Shown here: one piece after another, positions 25,181 through 32,654 of the stretch
Position numbering within the stretch: the first letter of the stretch is position 1
Layout of the letters: each line of letters begins with the position of its first letter
DNA from: Clostridiales bacterium
GTDB lineage: Bacteria > Bacillota_A > Clostridia > Lachnospirales > Bianqueaceae
Assembly: GCA_019423265.1 (NCBI GenBank)
Contig: JAHZBS010000001.1
Span: 19,752 to 52,405 of the forward strand
DNA: 32,654 bases
Reading direction: 5' to 3'
The notes under the pieces: model-generated
Databases searched by the model: none
What the model saw: the letters and a program-made list of their open reading frames with translations, nothing else
What the model was told of the DNA's origin: nothing
Translations under genes and position numbers: made by a program

Positions 25181-25894
25181 TTATTTCACATGGAATGCAT
25201 GCCCGTAAACCCAGAGCGCACGGTCTATATCTCGACTTTCCTGATACGCGGCTCCAAAGATATCTTCCAATTTTTTGATGAAGGGAATCATATAATCTTC
25301 AAACACCGTTTGAAAAGTGTGCGAATTTTTTTCGGGTAGCTCCGAGATGGCTACACAATCTCCGGGCATCTTGTTTTCGCAGATTGCCTGAACTGCCATC
25401 ATGGCAAATCGGTCATAAATCGGATATTTCCCCCGCGAGATAAAGTACAACAATGTAATTAGATATACCGTTCCAAGTCCTTTGATCTGCAAATCTCTTA
25501 ATTCACAAATAACCTTCTGCGGGTCCGTGTCCGCCTCTTTTTCAAGGCGTGTGATATTGCCCACAACATACTCTGCTACTGTTTTAATATCGAATTCCTG
25601 GTTGTAACGGTATACCTCAAACTGCTCTGCATTCTTCCAGTCCTGTGCATATACAAAGTGGTCTTCACTCTCGAGGTGCTTTATTTTCCCAAGTTTCCAT
25701 GCCAGAATTTGGACAACATTTTCCGGTTTCTTGATTCCATTCTTAAGCAGGTCATCAATCGTATCTTCAACGGCTCTGCTGCTTTGTCCGACACGCGGAA
25801 TGTATCTGGGCTGGTCGGTATAATAGCTGTTTCCATATTTTGTAACAAATTCTGGAAGAGTCAGTTCTTCCTTATCAAGTGTGTAAAATCCCAT
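25181..25894 (-). CDS. Unknown protein, possibly HhH-glycosylase-like, paired with a WYL regulator
   Basis: I do not recognise a named family. The protein is soluble (237 residues), with a short N-terminal segment TLPEFVTKYGNSYYTDQPRY and a helical body. The stretch LRDLQIKGLGTVYLITLLYF followed by GKYPIYDRFAMMAV resembles the helix-hairpin-helix plus following helix of endonuclease III/AlkA-type DNA glycosylases (KGIG, then a conserved Asp). The catalytic Lys/Asp pair cannot be confirmed by eye. GGAGGG lies a few bases before the ATG, 13 bases after the WYL gene, so the two form an operon. WYL regulators often sit beside DNA damage or defence genes, which gives modest support to a DNA-related role. 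Confidence 0.5.
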   Translation of the reverse strand: MGFYTLDKEELTLPEFVTKYGNSYYTDQPRYIPRVGQSSRAVEDTIDDLLKNGIKKPENVVQILAWKLGKIKHLESEDHFVYAQDWKNAEQFEVYRYNQEFDIKTVAEYVVGNITRLEKEADTDPQKVICELRDLQIKGLGTVYLITLLYFISRGKYPIYDRFAMMAVQAICENKMPGDCVAISELPEKNSHTFQTVFEDYMIPFIKKLEDIFGAAYQESRDIDRALWVYGHAFHVK

Positions 25895-25907
25895 TTCTTT
25901 CCCTCCA

Positions 25908-26960
25908 TCATTTATATTTCTCCAGCGCCCGTGTCAAGTCACCTTTGACTTTGTCTCTCAGCCGCTGGGGCTCAAGCACCGTCACATCCGGGGCGAAGTT
26001 CATGGCGAACTGCTCCATAGCCATCTCGCTGGCAAAAACCGTCACTGTGACGCCGGTGTCGTCCTCGTCGGAAAATGCCACATCCGTTCCGAACAGGTCG
26101 ATAACATCGCTGACCATAGGCTTTGCCACCCGGAACACCGCCCGCACTTTGTCACTGGCGTACATATAGGGGTGCTCCTTCATGTAGGTGGCAAGATCCA
26201 GCGTCCGGCCGTTGGCCCATTTTAGCTTTCCAAAGGGCTTGACCGGTTCACTTAGAATCCTCAGATCCGTGATGCGGTCCAGCCGGTAGTTGGAAATGTC
26301 GTCGTATTTGTCGTAGTTGCAGATGAGGTAATATTTTCCCTCTTTCGCCGCCATCTGGTAGGGGGAAATGATGTATACCCGCTCCGTGCCATCCGGGCGC
26401 TTTTTGATGTGCGGCCGCTTGTCCGTGCCGTATTCCAGATACTTGAAGCTGACTTTCCGTCCCCGACTGATGGCCTCGTCCAGCAGTTCAATGTTGAGAA
26501 ATAACTGCTTATTGTCAGTCTTGTCATCCGGCAGGCGGGCAATATGCTTCACCCGACTGCGGAAATACACATTAGACAGGCTCTCCAGCTTGCCCACCAG
26601 CTCCTTGCACTGGCTGTAAGGGATGTGCTTGGAGAACAGCAGGCTGTCGATGAGCAGCCGCAGTTCCCCGTCGGTGAAATTCCGCTCCAGATAGAAATCT
26701 GACCACAGGTAGTTTTCCTCCGGCTCCCCGGTTTTGGGATTCGACACCATTCGGATGGACTCGCTGTATTCGATGTTGTAGCCGCAGTCCATGAGATTGA
26801 GAATGTTCCGCCGTATGGCCTTCCGATCTGCGGTCATATCGTACTCGGTTTTCAGTATCTCGGCAATGTCCTTCTGACTCAGCCGATGGTCCTCGTCGGA
26901 ATACTTCCGCAGGATGTCCAGAATGTTGAGGATCAGCAGCTTTTTTGGCTGTTTCGGCAT
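25908..26960 (-). CDS. WYL-domain transcriptional regulator
   Basis: Helix-turn-helix regulator with a ligand-sensing WYL domain. The N-terminal winged helix (LNILDILRKYSDEDHRLSQK, then AEILKTEYDMTADRKAIRRN) recalls the HTH_11 type. The WYL core follows at about residues 190-235: YIISPYQMAAKEGKYYLICN and NYRLDRITDLRI. A C-terminal extension (VRAVFRVAKPMVSDVIDLFG, then VTVTVFASEMAMEQFAMNFA) is typical of the family. AAAGGATG precedes the ATG. It is the first gene of a two-gene operon, and a palindrome overlaps its promoter, which fits self-control. Confidence 0.88.
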   Translation of the reverse strand: MPKQPKKLLILNILDILRKYSDEDHRLSQKDIAEILKTEYDMTADRKAIRRNILNLMDCGYNIEYSESIRMVSNPKTGEPEENYLWSDFYLERNFTDGELRLLIDSLLFSKHIPYSQCKELVGKLESLSNVYFRSRVKHIARLPDDKTDNKQLFLNIELLDEAISRGRKVSFKYLEYGTDKRPHIKKRPDGTERVYIISPYQMAAKEGKYYLICNYDKYDDISNYRLDRITDLRILSEPVKPFGKLKWANGRTLDLATYMKEHPYMYASDKVRAVFRVAKPMVSDVIDLFGTDVAFSDEDDTGVTVTVFASEMAMEQFAMNFAPDVTVLEPQRLRDKVKGDLTRALEKYK

Positions 26961-26984
26961 GGGATCACATCCTTTTTGTAAATA

Positions 26985-27012
26985 ATTGTACCACGGTACT
27001 GCCCATTGTGAA
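26985..27012 (-). promoter_or_regulatory. WYL operon promoter with overlapping palindrome
   Basis: On the - strand, TTCACA (27012-27007), a 16-base spacer and TACAAT (26990-26985). A perfect 12-base palindrome GTACCACGGTAC, allowing the central AC (26988-26999), overlaps the -10 box. That is a plausible operator for the WYL protein itself. Confidence 0.5.
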
Positions 27013-27050
27013 AGATACTGTGGGTTAAAAATAACTCACAACATCTTGCT

Positions 27051-28331
27051 TTATCCTATCTGTTTACTCGGATAACAGGTTTCACGCAGCTTGCGGATGT
27101 CCGAATACAGCAGTGTTTCCTTCTCCAACAGAAGCTGGGCCGTGCTCTCCAAAAATGTACGATTTTCTATGAGAATGGCTCTTGCCCGGCCTAAGCTTCG
27201 ATTAAGTTCCGCATGTACAACTGCTTCATTGCGGGCGTTCATGCTCTCGGAGGTTTCCGGAAATTGTTGGTTTGCCACATCCACCATGCCAAAACCAGCC
27301 GCACCGCTTTCGGAGATCAAATCCCGAATCTGTTCAGATGCCCGGCGGATATCGCTTTCGCAGCCGCTGGCATAGGTTCCCCTGCCATACAGCTCCGCGG
27401 CAGCCTTGCCGCCCAATAGCATTAAAACATAATCTTCCGGGCAGGAATATTCTTTGCAACGGCGAACAAAGCCGTTTGGGGAATTTCGGCCGGAGGCACG
27501 CAGTGATGCCAGACCGATACTCCCTGGCATCAGCACCTCCGAAATCACCAGATGTCCTGCCTCGTGCAAGGCGATCATGCGATTTTGGTGGACGGAGGTT
27601 TCTGTTAAACTGTCCGGTGCATCATACTGCATCCGCAATACCGCTTTCAATAAATCCTCCATCTCGATCTGTGATTTTCTCGCATAGCCGGCGTAGACGG
27701 CTGCCTCATTGACAATGGTCTCAAGTTCCGCACAAGTGCTGTAATTCAGCATATGCGTCAGATCCTCTTGGTCCAGTGCAGGATCAATGGCTCTTTGATC
27801 CAGATAATGAAGTATGATATCGGCAGAATCCTTTTCTCCCGGAGTTTCCAATCGAATCTTTCGATCAAACCGTCCGGACCGAATCAGCGAATGCGGCAGT
27901 TTGCGCATATTGTTCACGGTTGCTATCACTAATACTCCGCTGCCTTTCACAGCATCAATGCCGGCCTGGATAGCAACATATTCCTCTGCATCGGAATGGC
28001 GCTCGTCCTCGTTAGCGAATTTGTCCATATCATCCAGAAGAATAATGGACGGCCTTTGTTCTTTGGCACTCTGAAAAGAATCTTGGATTCTTTTTACAAA
28101 GCTTTTTGCCCCCGTATCCTTTCGGATACGATTGACCGGTAAGCCGCACTGTTCAATCAGGCATTCTGCCATCAAGCTCTTTCCCATGCCGGGTGCTCCG
28201 TACAGGATGACCCCGTGAGGAATTTCTGCACCAAGTTGACGATAGGCATCCGGATTTCGAATCAGATCACAAATTTGCAACAGCTCTTCTTTTATGGATT
28301 GATAGCCGATCACCTTGTCAAATGCACTCAT
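27051..28331 (-). CDS. Soluble FtsH-like AAA+ zinc metalloprotease
   Basis: AAA+ protease related to FtsH (M41) but without N-terminal membrane segments. AAAGGAG lies 8 bases before ATG 28331, so this start is preferred to the in-frame GTG at 28340. Residues 45-52 are Walker A GAPGMGKS, Walker B is SIILLDDMDKF, and the second region of homology is NNMRKLPHSLIRSGRFDRKI. The peptidase domain has HEAGH at 256-260, and ASGCESDIRRAS supplies the likely third zinc ligand Asp. Length is 426 residues, against about 600 or more for FtsH, because the transmembrane and periplasmic part is missing. It stands alone with a TATAAT box (28370-28375, - strand) upstream. Its targets are probably cytoplasmic and unknown. 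It is a divergent paralogue, not the housekeeping FtsH. Confidence 0.85.
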   Translation of the reverse strand: MSAFDKVIGYQSIKEELLQICDLIRNPDAYRQLGAEIPHGVILYGAPGMGKSLMAECLIEQCGLPVNRIRKDTGAKSFVKRIQDSFQSAKEQRPSIILLDDMDKFANEDERHSDAEEYVAIQAGIDAVKGSGVLVIATVNNMRKLPHSLIRSGRFDRKIRLETPGEKDSADIILHYLDQRAIDPALDQEDLTHMLNYSTCAELETIVNEAAVYAGYARKSQIEMEDLLKAVLRMQYDAPDSLTETSVHQNRMIALHEAGHLVISEVLMPGSIGLASLRASGRNSPNGFVRRCKEYSCPEDYVLMLLGGKAAAELYGRGTYASGCESDIRRASEQIRDLISESGAAGFGMVDVANQQFPETSESMNARNEAVVHAELNRSLGRARAILIENRTFLESTAQLLLEKETLLYSDIRKLRETCYPSKQIG

Positions 28332-28539
28332 TTCAAGCACTCCTTTTTCATTTTTTTGACTTCCATGACATTATAGCGAAGTTGGTGGGTTGAAAATGGT
28401 ACACTAAACGCATATATAACCGTCACGATATCCTACATTGATCAGGGGCTCCTGAAAGTTTGCAACGACCGGGGGGATAGCGGAGGGAACAGCGGCTAAA
28501 CGCCCTGTGCGGAGAGTTTCCACACAACGATTTTACCAC
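28332..28539. other. Gene-free region between the FtsH-like gene and ychF terminator
   Basis: No supported gene. On the - strand it holds the ribosome site and a TATAAT -10 box (28370-28375) for the FtsH-like gene. No good -35 was found at the right distance. The remainder (28400-28539) shows nothing I can name. Confidence 0.5.
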
Positions 28540-28577
28540 AAAAAAGACGCCGAGTGCAGTCCCCGGCGTTCTTTTTT
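28540..28577 (-). terminator. Intrinsic terminator of ychF
   Basis: A-rich/GACGCCG (28540-28552) pairs with CGGCGTTC/T-rich (28564-28577) with one bulged T. Runs of A and T on both sides would make it work in both directions. Confidence 0.8.
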
Positions 28578-28598
28578 CATGCTGTTTTGCTACAGTCC

Positions 28599-29696
28599 CT
28601 ATACATTAAATCGGAATAGGATCACATCTCCATCTTTGACCTCGTACTCTTTCCCTTCCGAGCGCACGAGACCCTTTTCCTTCGCAGCGGGATAGGAGCC
28701 GCAGGCCATCAGATCGTCGTAGGAGACGACCTCGGCGCGGATGAAGCCTCGCTCAAAATCAGAATGGATCTTGCCAGCGGCCTGTGGTGCCAGAGTGCCG
28801 CGCTGGATGGTCCAGGCTCGAGTCTCCGTCGGGCCTGCCGTTAAATAGCTGATTAGGCCCAGCAGTTTATAGCTGGCGGCGATGAGGCGGTCCAATCCAG
28901 AGTCATGCAACCCCAGTTCTTCCAGAAAAAGATTCTTTTCCTCGTCGTCCAGAGAGGAGATCTCCTCCTCAATTTTCGCGCAGACGACAAAGACCTCTTC
29001 CCCTTCGTCTGCCGCAAAGGTCCTAACCTTATGGACATATTCATTGGAAGCGCCGTCATCCGCCAAATCCTCCTCGAGAACGTTGGCGGCGTAGATGACG
29101 GGCTTGGAGGTCAAAAGGCCAAAGCCGTCCAGAAGCTCCTGTTCCTCCGCGGTGAAGCTCAGTTTCTTGACGCGCTGCCCATCCTCCAAGGCTTTCTGTA
29201 GACGCTCAATCAGTTGGAGCTCGGGCAGAAACGCTTTGTCAGCTTTCGCTGATTTTTGAACTTTGGCATAGCGCCGCCCCAGCATCTCCAGATCGGAGAA
29301 GATCAGCTCCAGATTGATGGTCTCTATATCGCGAAGCGGATCGACGCTCCCATCCACGTGGATGATGTCGTCATCCTCGAAACAGCGGACGACGTGAACG
29401 ATGGCGTCTACCTCCCGGATATGGGACAGGAACTGATTTCCAAGGCCCTCTCCCTTGCTGGCTCCCCGCACCAGGCCGGCGATATCCACAAATTCAATGA
29501 TAGCGGGGGTCGTCTTGGCGGATGCATACATCGAGGTCAGCGCGTCAAGCCGCGGGTCGGGGACCGATGCGATGCCGACGTTGGGGTCGATGGTACAAAA
29601 GGGGTAATTTGCGGCCGCAGCGGAACCCGCCTTGGTCAGACAGTTGAACAGAGTGCTTTTTCCCACGTTGGGAAGTCCTACGATTCCTAATTTCAT
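28599..29696 (-). CDS. ychF: Redox-regulated ATPase YchF (OBG-family)
   Basis: Universal P-loop ATPase of the OBG GTPase superfamily that binds ribosomes and takes part in stress responses. [20 protein letters not shown] carries the P loop. [12 protein letters not shown] and [20 protein letters not shown] are the switch regions. [13 protein letters not shown] stands at the position of the altered NKxD motif that gives ATP preference (NxxE). The C-terminal TGS part is [32 protein letters not shown] and [13 protein letters not shown]. Length (365 residues) is standard. AAAGGAG (29708-29714) lies 11 bases before the ATG, a rather long gap. An integrative element now lies immediately upstream, so its original promoter may have been displaced. 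Confidence 0.96.
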   Translation of the reverse strand: MKLGIVGLPNVGKSTLFNCLTKAGSAAAANYPFCTIDPNVGIASVPDPRLDALTSMYASAKTTPAIIEFVDIAGLVRGASKGEGLGNQFLSHIREVDAIVHVVRCFEDDDIIHVDGSVDPLRDIETINLELIFSDLEMLGRRYAKVQKSAKADKAFLPELQLIERLQKALEDGQRVKKLSFTAEEQELLDGFGLLTSKPVIYAANVLEEDLADDGASNEYVHKVRTFAADEGEEVFVVCAKIEEEISSLDDEEKNLFLEELGLHDSGLDRLIAASYKLLGLISYLTAGPTETRAWTIQRGTLAPQAAGKIHSDFERGFIRAEVVSYDDLMACGSYPAAKEKGLVRSEGKEYEVKDGDVILFRFNV

Positions 29697-29716
29697 TTTA
29701 TCTCATTCTCCTTTAA

Positions 29717-29741
29717 AAAATCCTTTATTTGCAAGGATTTT
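29717..29741 (-). terminator. Terminator between the integrase and ychF
   Basis: Perfect 9-base arms AAAATCCTT (29717-29725) and AAGGATTTT (29733-29741) with a 7-base loop. Read on the - strand it ends in a T-run (29720-29715), so it should stop transcription coming from the integrase side right in front of the ychF ribosome site. Confidence 0.6.
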
Positions 29742-29799
29742 CGGCATTTGGCCTTTTGGCTACTACGCTATTTTTACGCCATTTTTGCATTGATTTATA
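29742..29799. other. Probable element end (attachment/arm-site region) next to the integrase
   Basis: Between the integrase stop and the ychF leader. It contains two tandem 11-base near-copies, CGCTATTTTTA (29766-29776) and CGCCATTTTTG (29777-29787), differing at two positions. Short direct repeats near the integrase end are where Tn916-type integrases bind with their N-terminal domain. The actual core site cannot be defined without the other end. Confidence 0.4.
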
Positions 29800-30990
29800 T
29801 CAAGATGCCTCCAAAACCCGATTGTTTTCAAATTGCTTCACAGCCTGATCCATTGAATCACTTGTCACATGAACATAACGATCCATAGTAGTTTGAATAC
29901 TGGCATGTCCTAGTAGCTTTTGTAACACCTTTGGCTGCATACCTGCCTCGATTGCTCTTGTGGCGTAAGTATGGCGTAAAGCGTGCATGCAAAAATGCTT
30001 AATACCCGCTTCATCACACAGCTTGTAAAGATGGGTGTCATAGGAACTGTTTTTTGCCGGTGCTCCTGTACGCCAATTTATGAAAACGAGATCTCGCATA
30101 ACAAGCTGTGCGGTTGTACCTGTTCGCCTGTCAATGTATTCCAAGGTTTGTGACAGAAGAGAGGATTCTTTCCTGTTTTCTCGCTTATCCCATATTCCTT
30201 TGAGAATTTCGTATGCACGGTCTGTCAAAGGTATGGTGCGATAACTGTGCGGCGTTTTCGGCGGTCCGGCTCGCCAGGATAATTGTTTGTGCCTGTATTC
30301 TAATGTTTTGTTTACCGTCAGCGTTCGCTTTTCAAAATCAACCGCATCCCAAGTAAGTCCGATCAGTTCACCTGTGCGTAATCCAGTTTCAAGGATAAGG
30401 GCGTACTGCTCGTAATTATGAGAGCGCTTGGCTGTTTGAAGGAAGATGCGCTGTTCTTCACGGGTAAGAAAGTGAATGTCATCCTTTGCTCTGACAGGTT
30501 TTGTGTATCGCACACCGTTCATTGGGTGCTTTGGTATCAGATCATTCATTAGAGCCGCTTTCAGCATTGTGCCCATCGTGATATAGGTCTGACGGATGGT
30601 AGATCCTGCGTAGGTCTTATCCATTTGCAGTAACACCTTTTTACAGTGCATAGGTTTTACATTCGCAATCGCCATTTTGCCGATAACAGGTTGGATATTG
30701 AATTTGTATTGCTCGCGGTAGTTTCGGGGTGTGTTGGGAGCTAAGTCACCAACAATGTTCTCAATCCAAAATTCAAACCATTCATCAACCGTTGTTTCGG
30801 TTGGCATAAAAACGCCTTCGTGTGTGTCAGCGTATTTGCCTTCTTCAATCCAGTCGCGTGCTTCGGGAACAGTATTGAAATACTTTTCATGTCGTTTGCC
30901 CGCTTTATCTACATAGCGGGCGTGGTATAAACCGTCCTTTCTTTGGTAAATTCCTTTACCACATTCTTTGCCTTTGAGATTCTTTCCCAA
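29800..30990 (-). CDS. Tn916-type tyrosine integrase
   Basis: Site-specific recombinase that integrates and excises a conjugative or mobilisable element. AAAGGAG lies 7 bases before a TTG start. The N-terminal arm-binding domain reads [24 protein letters not shown]-like core-binding domain follows ([20 protein letters not shown]). The catalytic residues are in [14 protein letters not shown] (Arg), [12 protein letters not shown] (His-x-x-Arg) and [15 protein letters not shown] (His and nucleophile Tyr). Length (396 residues) is close to Tn916 Int. It is followed on its far side by ychF and preceded by a small excisionase gene, the standard end of such elements. The element should extend rightwards beyond the window. 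Confidence 0.93.
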   Translation of the reverse strand: MGKNLKGKECGKGIYQRKDGLYHARYVDKAGKRHEKYFNTVPEARDWIEEGKYADTHEGVFMPTETTVDEWFEFWIENIVGDLAPNTPRNYREQYKFNIQPVIGKMAIANVKPMHCKKVLLQMDKTYAGSTIRQTYITMGTMLKAALMNDLIPKHPMNGVRYTKPVRAKDDIHFLTREEQRIFLQTAKRSHNYEQYALILETGLRTGELIGLTWDAVDFEKRTLTVNKTLEYRHKQLSWRAGPPKTPHSYRTIPLTDRAYEILKGIWDKRENRKESSLLSQTLEYIDRRTGTTAQLVMRDLVFINWRTGAPAKNSSYDTHLYKLCDEAGIKHFCMHALRHTYATRAIEAGMQPKVLQKLLGHASIQTTMDRYVHVTSDSMDQAVKQFENNRVLEAS

Positions 30991-30996
30991 TGATAT

Positions 30997-31021
30997 GCTC
31001 CTTTCTCACGTAAGAAAGAGC
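30997..31021 (-). promoter_or_regulatory. Inverted repeat covering the integrase ribosome site
   Basis: GCTCCTTTCT (30997-31006) faces AGAAAGAGC (31013-31021) around a centre with ACGT, an almost perfect palindrome. On the mRNA the integrase Shine-Dalgarno AAAGGAG lies in one arm, so folding would hide it. Confidence 0.5.
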
Positions 31022-31037
31022 ATACTACTACATTATA

Positions 31038-31066
31038 ATTATATCACATAGTACGCCCTTTCTCAA
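31038..31066 (-). promoter_or_regulatory. Integrase promoter
   Basis: On the - strand TTGAGA (31066-31061), a 17-base spacer and TATAAT (31043-31038) with an extended TG. It lies between the excisionase stop and the integrase, so the integrase can be expressed separately from the excisionase. Confidence 0.65.
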
Positions 31067-31107
31067 GAGATAATTGTTAAATTTATGAATTTATTGAACT
31101 GATTTTG

Positions 31108-31314
31108 TCAGATAATCAAAGCTTCGCTGATAAACTGCTCAAACTCTTTTCTTTTCACTAATTTCTTTGTACCGACGAAAAGCACAAACGGGCAGTTTGG
31201 AGAACGGAGCATAGAATCGATCTTATTGATACCAATATTGCTGTACTCCGCTGCCTCTTTTATTGTTAAAGTCACTTTTTCATGTATCGGCACAGATTGA
31301 AGTTGTTCATGCAT
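31108..31314 (-). CDS. Excisionase-like DNA-binding protein
   Basis: Small protein (68 residues) of the Tn916 Xis kind, which bends DNA at the element ends and favours excision. AAAGGAGG lies 8 bases before ATG 31314, so I chose this start over one 13 codons upstream. VTLTIKEAAEYSNIGINKID is the winged helix-turn-helix of the MerR/excisionase type, then CPFVLFVGTKKLVKRKEFEQ forms the wing. It lies directly upstream of the integrase on the same strand, as in Tn916-like elements. Confidence 0.85.
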   Translation of the reverse strand: MHEQLQSVPIHEKVTLTIKEAAEYSNIGINKIDSMLRSPNCPFVLFVGTKKLVKRKEFEQFISEALII

Positions 31315-31350
31315 TTTGTGTCCTCCTTTACTAAGGGTAACACCACCCTC

Positions 31351-31376
31351 CACCGCCGAGAGTATTCCCGGCGGTG
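31351..31376 (-). other. Hairpin upstream of the excisionase gene
   Basis: Perfect 8-base arms CACCGCCG (31351-31358) and CGGCGGTG (31369-31376) with a 10-base loop, between the second recombinase and the excisionase. No T-run follows on the - strand, so it is a weak terminator at best. Confidence 0.4.
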
Positions 31377-31427
31377 CTGTATGGATTGGGTGTTTTGAAC
31401 TCCTCCTTTATCTATTCAAAAGGTCAA

Positions 31428-32345
31428 TCAATTCTTCTTGTCGCTAATATATACCCGTGTAATTTCCGTTCTTTCGTGACCGAGTGCCTGGCTAACTTTC
31501 AGCTTTGCATCCTTGGGCTTCATATAACTAAGTTGGGTCAAATAGTTCTGTGTAAAGGTGTGACGTAAGCCGTGAAAGGAAATGGTATCCCTTCTCGGCT
31601 TCTTGCCGGGTTCGGTGAACTCAGCTCTATTGGGTTCGAGGATCTGCTTCTTCATACGGATCAGCCAATTCTGCATACTCTTTTTCTTTTTTTCCACGCT
31701 TCTGCATTTTTTATCACAGATCAGATAATCCGTGGGGTACTTGCCGCCGGCTTCTGCAAAGGATAACCACTTCTCAATAATTGCCCTATGCTTGCCTCTT
31801 TCGTCAAAAGTAATTACGCGCTGTTTGCCGCTTTTACCCGTTACCATGAGTTGACCGTAATTCAATGCACGCTTCAGATAAGTCAGCTTTAACGAGGTAG
31901 CTTCGTCGATTCTAAGACCGAAGTGAAGCATGTCTGTTCTACCCTTGAGATTGGCAAGAGCATAGCAACGATCAATTTCACCGGGCAACCACGCACGGTC
32001 GTATTTTCCGGTTTCACGTTTGTCTAAATTCAGCTTGTCGTTGGTGGGTAATTCGTTTTTGCAGCTTTTACGCTTGTAATAGAATCGAATACCCGAGAGA
32101 TCGGTCATAATCGTGGATGGCGCTAACCCCTTGGCTTTCATATGTTCAACGTAGCCGTACAGATGGCGCGCTTCGGCGTTTTTCATCTTCTGTAAATTGG
32201 TATTTTCGCCTAAATACTCTGCAAAACGCAAGCAGGATTCCTTGTTTCGCTCTTGCGCTCCATATCTACCTTCGTTACAGTTGTCAAAGAAAGCAATGAC
32301 CTGATTTTTCAAATTTGTAACAGCACCCTCTCTGTCTTCTTTCAT
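31428..32345 (-). CDS. Second tyrosine recombinase/phage integrase-family protein
   Basis: Tyrosine recombinase different from the integrase next door. The N-terminal SAM-like domain (RNKESCLRFAEYLGENTNLQ, STIMTDLSGIRFYYKR) is followed by the catalytic part: HFGLRIDEATSLKLTYLK (Arg), SFHGLRHTFTQNYL (His-x-x-Arg) and ALGHERTEITRVYISD (His and nucleophile Tyr). Between them, VTGKSGKQRVITFDERGKHR holds the usual Lys turn. AAAGGAG (32355-32361) is 3 bases from an ATG at 32351 and 9 bases from ATG 32345, and I prefer the latter. No arm-binding domain is obvious. It could be an accessory recombinase of the element or part of a nested element. Confidence 0.85.
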   Translation of the reverse strand: MKEDREGAVTNLKNQVIAFFDNCNEGRYGAQERNKESCLRFAEYLGENTNLQKMKNAEARHLYGYVEHMKAKGLAPSTIMTDLSGIRFYYKRKSCKNELPTNDKLNLDKRETGKYDRAWLPGEIDRCYALANLKGRTDMLHFGLRIDEATSLKLTYLKRALNYGQLMVTGKSGKQRVITFDERGKHRAIIEKWLSFAEAGGKYPTDYLICDKKCRSVEKKKKSMQNWLIRMKKQILEPNRAEFTEPGKKPRRDTISFHGLRHTFTQNYLTQLSYMKPKDAKLKVSQALGHERTEITRVYISDKKN

Positions 32346-32361
32346 ACGCATTTTCTCCTTT

Positions 32362-32654
32362 CCGAGCCGCCACCGTGTCCGATGATACAGCGACATCGAA
32401 CACGGCACATTGGCTCTGAATTGACAAGCCTTTCGGCTCGTCTATGTATGCTTTTGAGGTTTGTGCAGGCAGTATGAAAGACGGCATAAATTTTGGCAAG
32501 TAAAAAGTGTTTTGCCGTTTTTTACCTTAAAGGCTGAGGAAATATGATACATACATTGCGATTTGTCAAGTACCTTTCATCACATTTTTGAGAAATTTTT
32601 GTATGTGTTAAAATGAAGTGAACCAAAAAAAGATGAGAAGTCAACCTCGATGTG
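32362..32654. other. Gene-free right edge
   Basis: No supported gene in the last 290 or so bases. AT-rich segments near 32545-32640 could hold promoters for the recombinase, but no box pair with good spacing was found. Short open frames here have no ribosome site. Confidence 0.4.

Noticed and set aside
1..32654. CRISPR array or classical antiphage operon
   Set aside because: No regularly spaced short repeats and no Cas, restriction-modification or toxin-antitoxin pair could be recognised.

Overview
The window looks like a chromosomal segment of a gut-type Clostridia (Firmicutes) bacterium. The evidence is Shine-Dalgarno sites of the AGGAGG type in front of nearly every gene, SipW-dependent matrix proteins, Cna-B/isopeptide surface proteins with a PKTGD-type sorting signal, a DegV family protein, a 4Fe-4S aldo/keto reductase and a Tn916-like integrase/excisionase pair. 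The species cannot be resolved from sequence alone.

Layout. (1) About 1-7650, + strand: a cell-surface cluster. It holds the 3' part of a SipW-type signal peptidase, two tandem paralogous SipW-substrate proteins (the second with four Ig-like repeats of about 95 residues and a C-terminal DUF6273-like domain), and a 955-residue multidomain Cna-B/FctA-type surface protein that has both a SipW-like leader and a sortase-like C-terminus. (2) 7695-9560: a GH31 glycosidase with its own promoter and a terminator hairpin. (3) 9619-9830: tRNA-Ser(GGA) with promoter and terminator. (4) About 10080-11510: an IS110-family element with a frameshifted transposase and a structured non-coding end that is a good candidate for a bridge RNA. 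(5) 11566-16072: a decayed lipid-metabolism operon. It has an unknown protein, one ORF that joins pieces of four unrelated families in frame (SDR, CDP-alcohol phosphatidyltransferase, TVP38/VTT membrane protein, DegV), an intact patatin phospholipase, and a phospholipase D/cardiolipin synthase gene broken by a stop and a frameshift. An AAA/DUF4143 ATPase remnant follows on the other strand. (6) 16444-18041: a MarR regulator translationally coupled to a ferredoxin-like aldo/keto reductase, then a 59-residue small ORF at 18121-18300. (7) 18526-25135, + strand: a membrane glycerophosphodiesterase, a SAM methyltransferase, a type I pullulanase and an AAA-ATPase-like protein. (8) 25181-29696, - strand: an unknown protein with its WYL-domain regulator, a soluble FtsH-like AAA metalloprotease, and ychF. 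(9) 29717-32345, - strand: the end of an integrative element inserted just upstream of ychF, with a Tn916-type integrase, a small excisionase and a second tyrosine recombinase. The rest of that element probably lies beyond the right edge.

Working together. The first cluster plausibly processes and displays surface or biofilm fibres. The GH31 enzyme and the pullulanase point to use of alpha-glucans. The MarR/AKR pair forms a small redox operon. The most unusual item is the four-part chimeric ORF, which could be a real serial in-frame deletion product or an assembly artefact. No CRISPR array, rRNA gene or classical antiphage cassette was seen.
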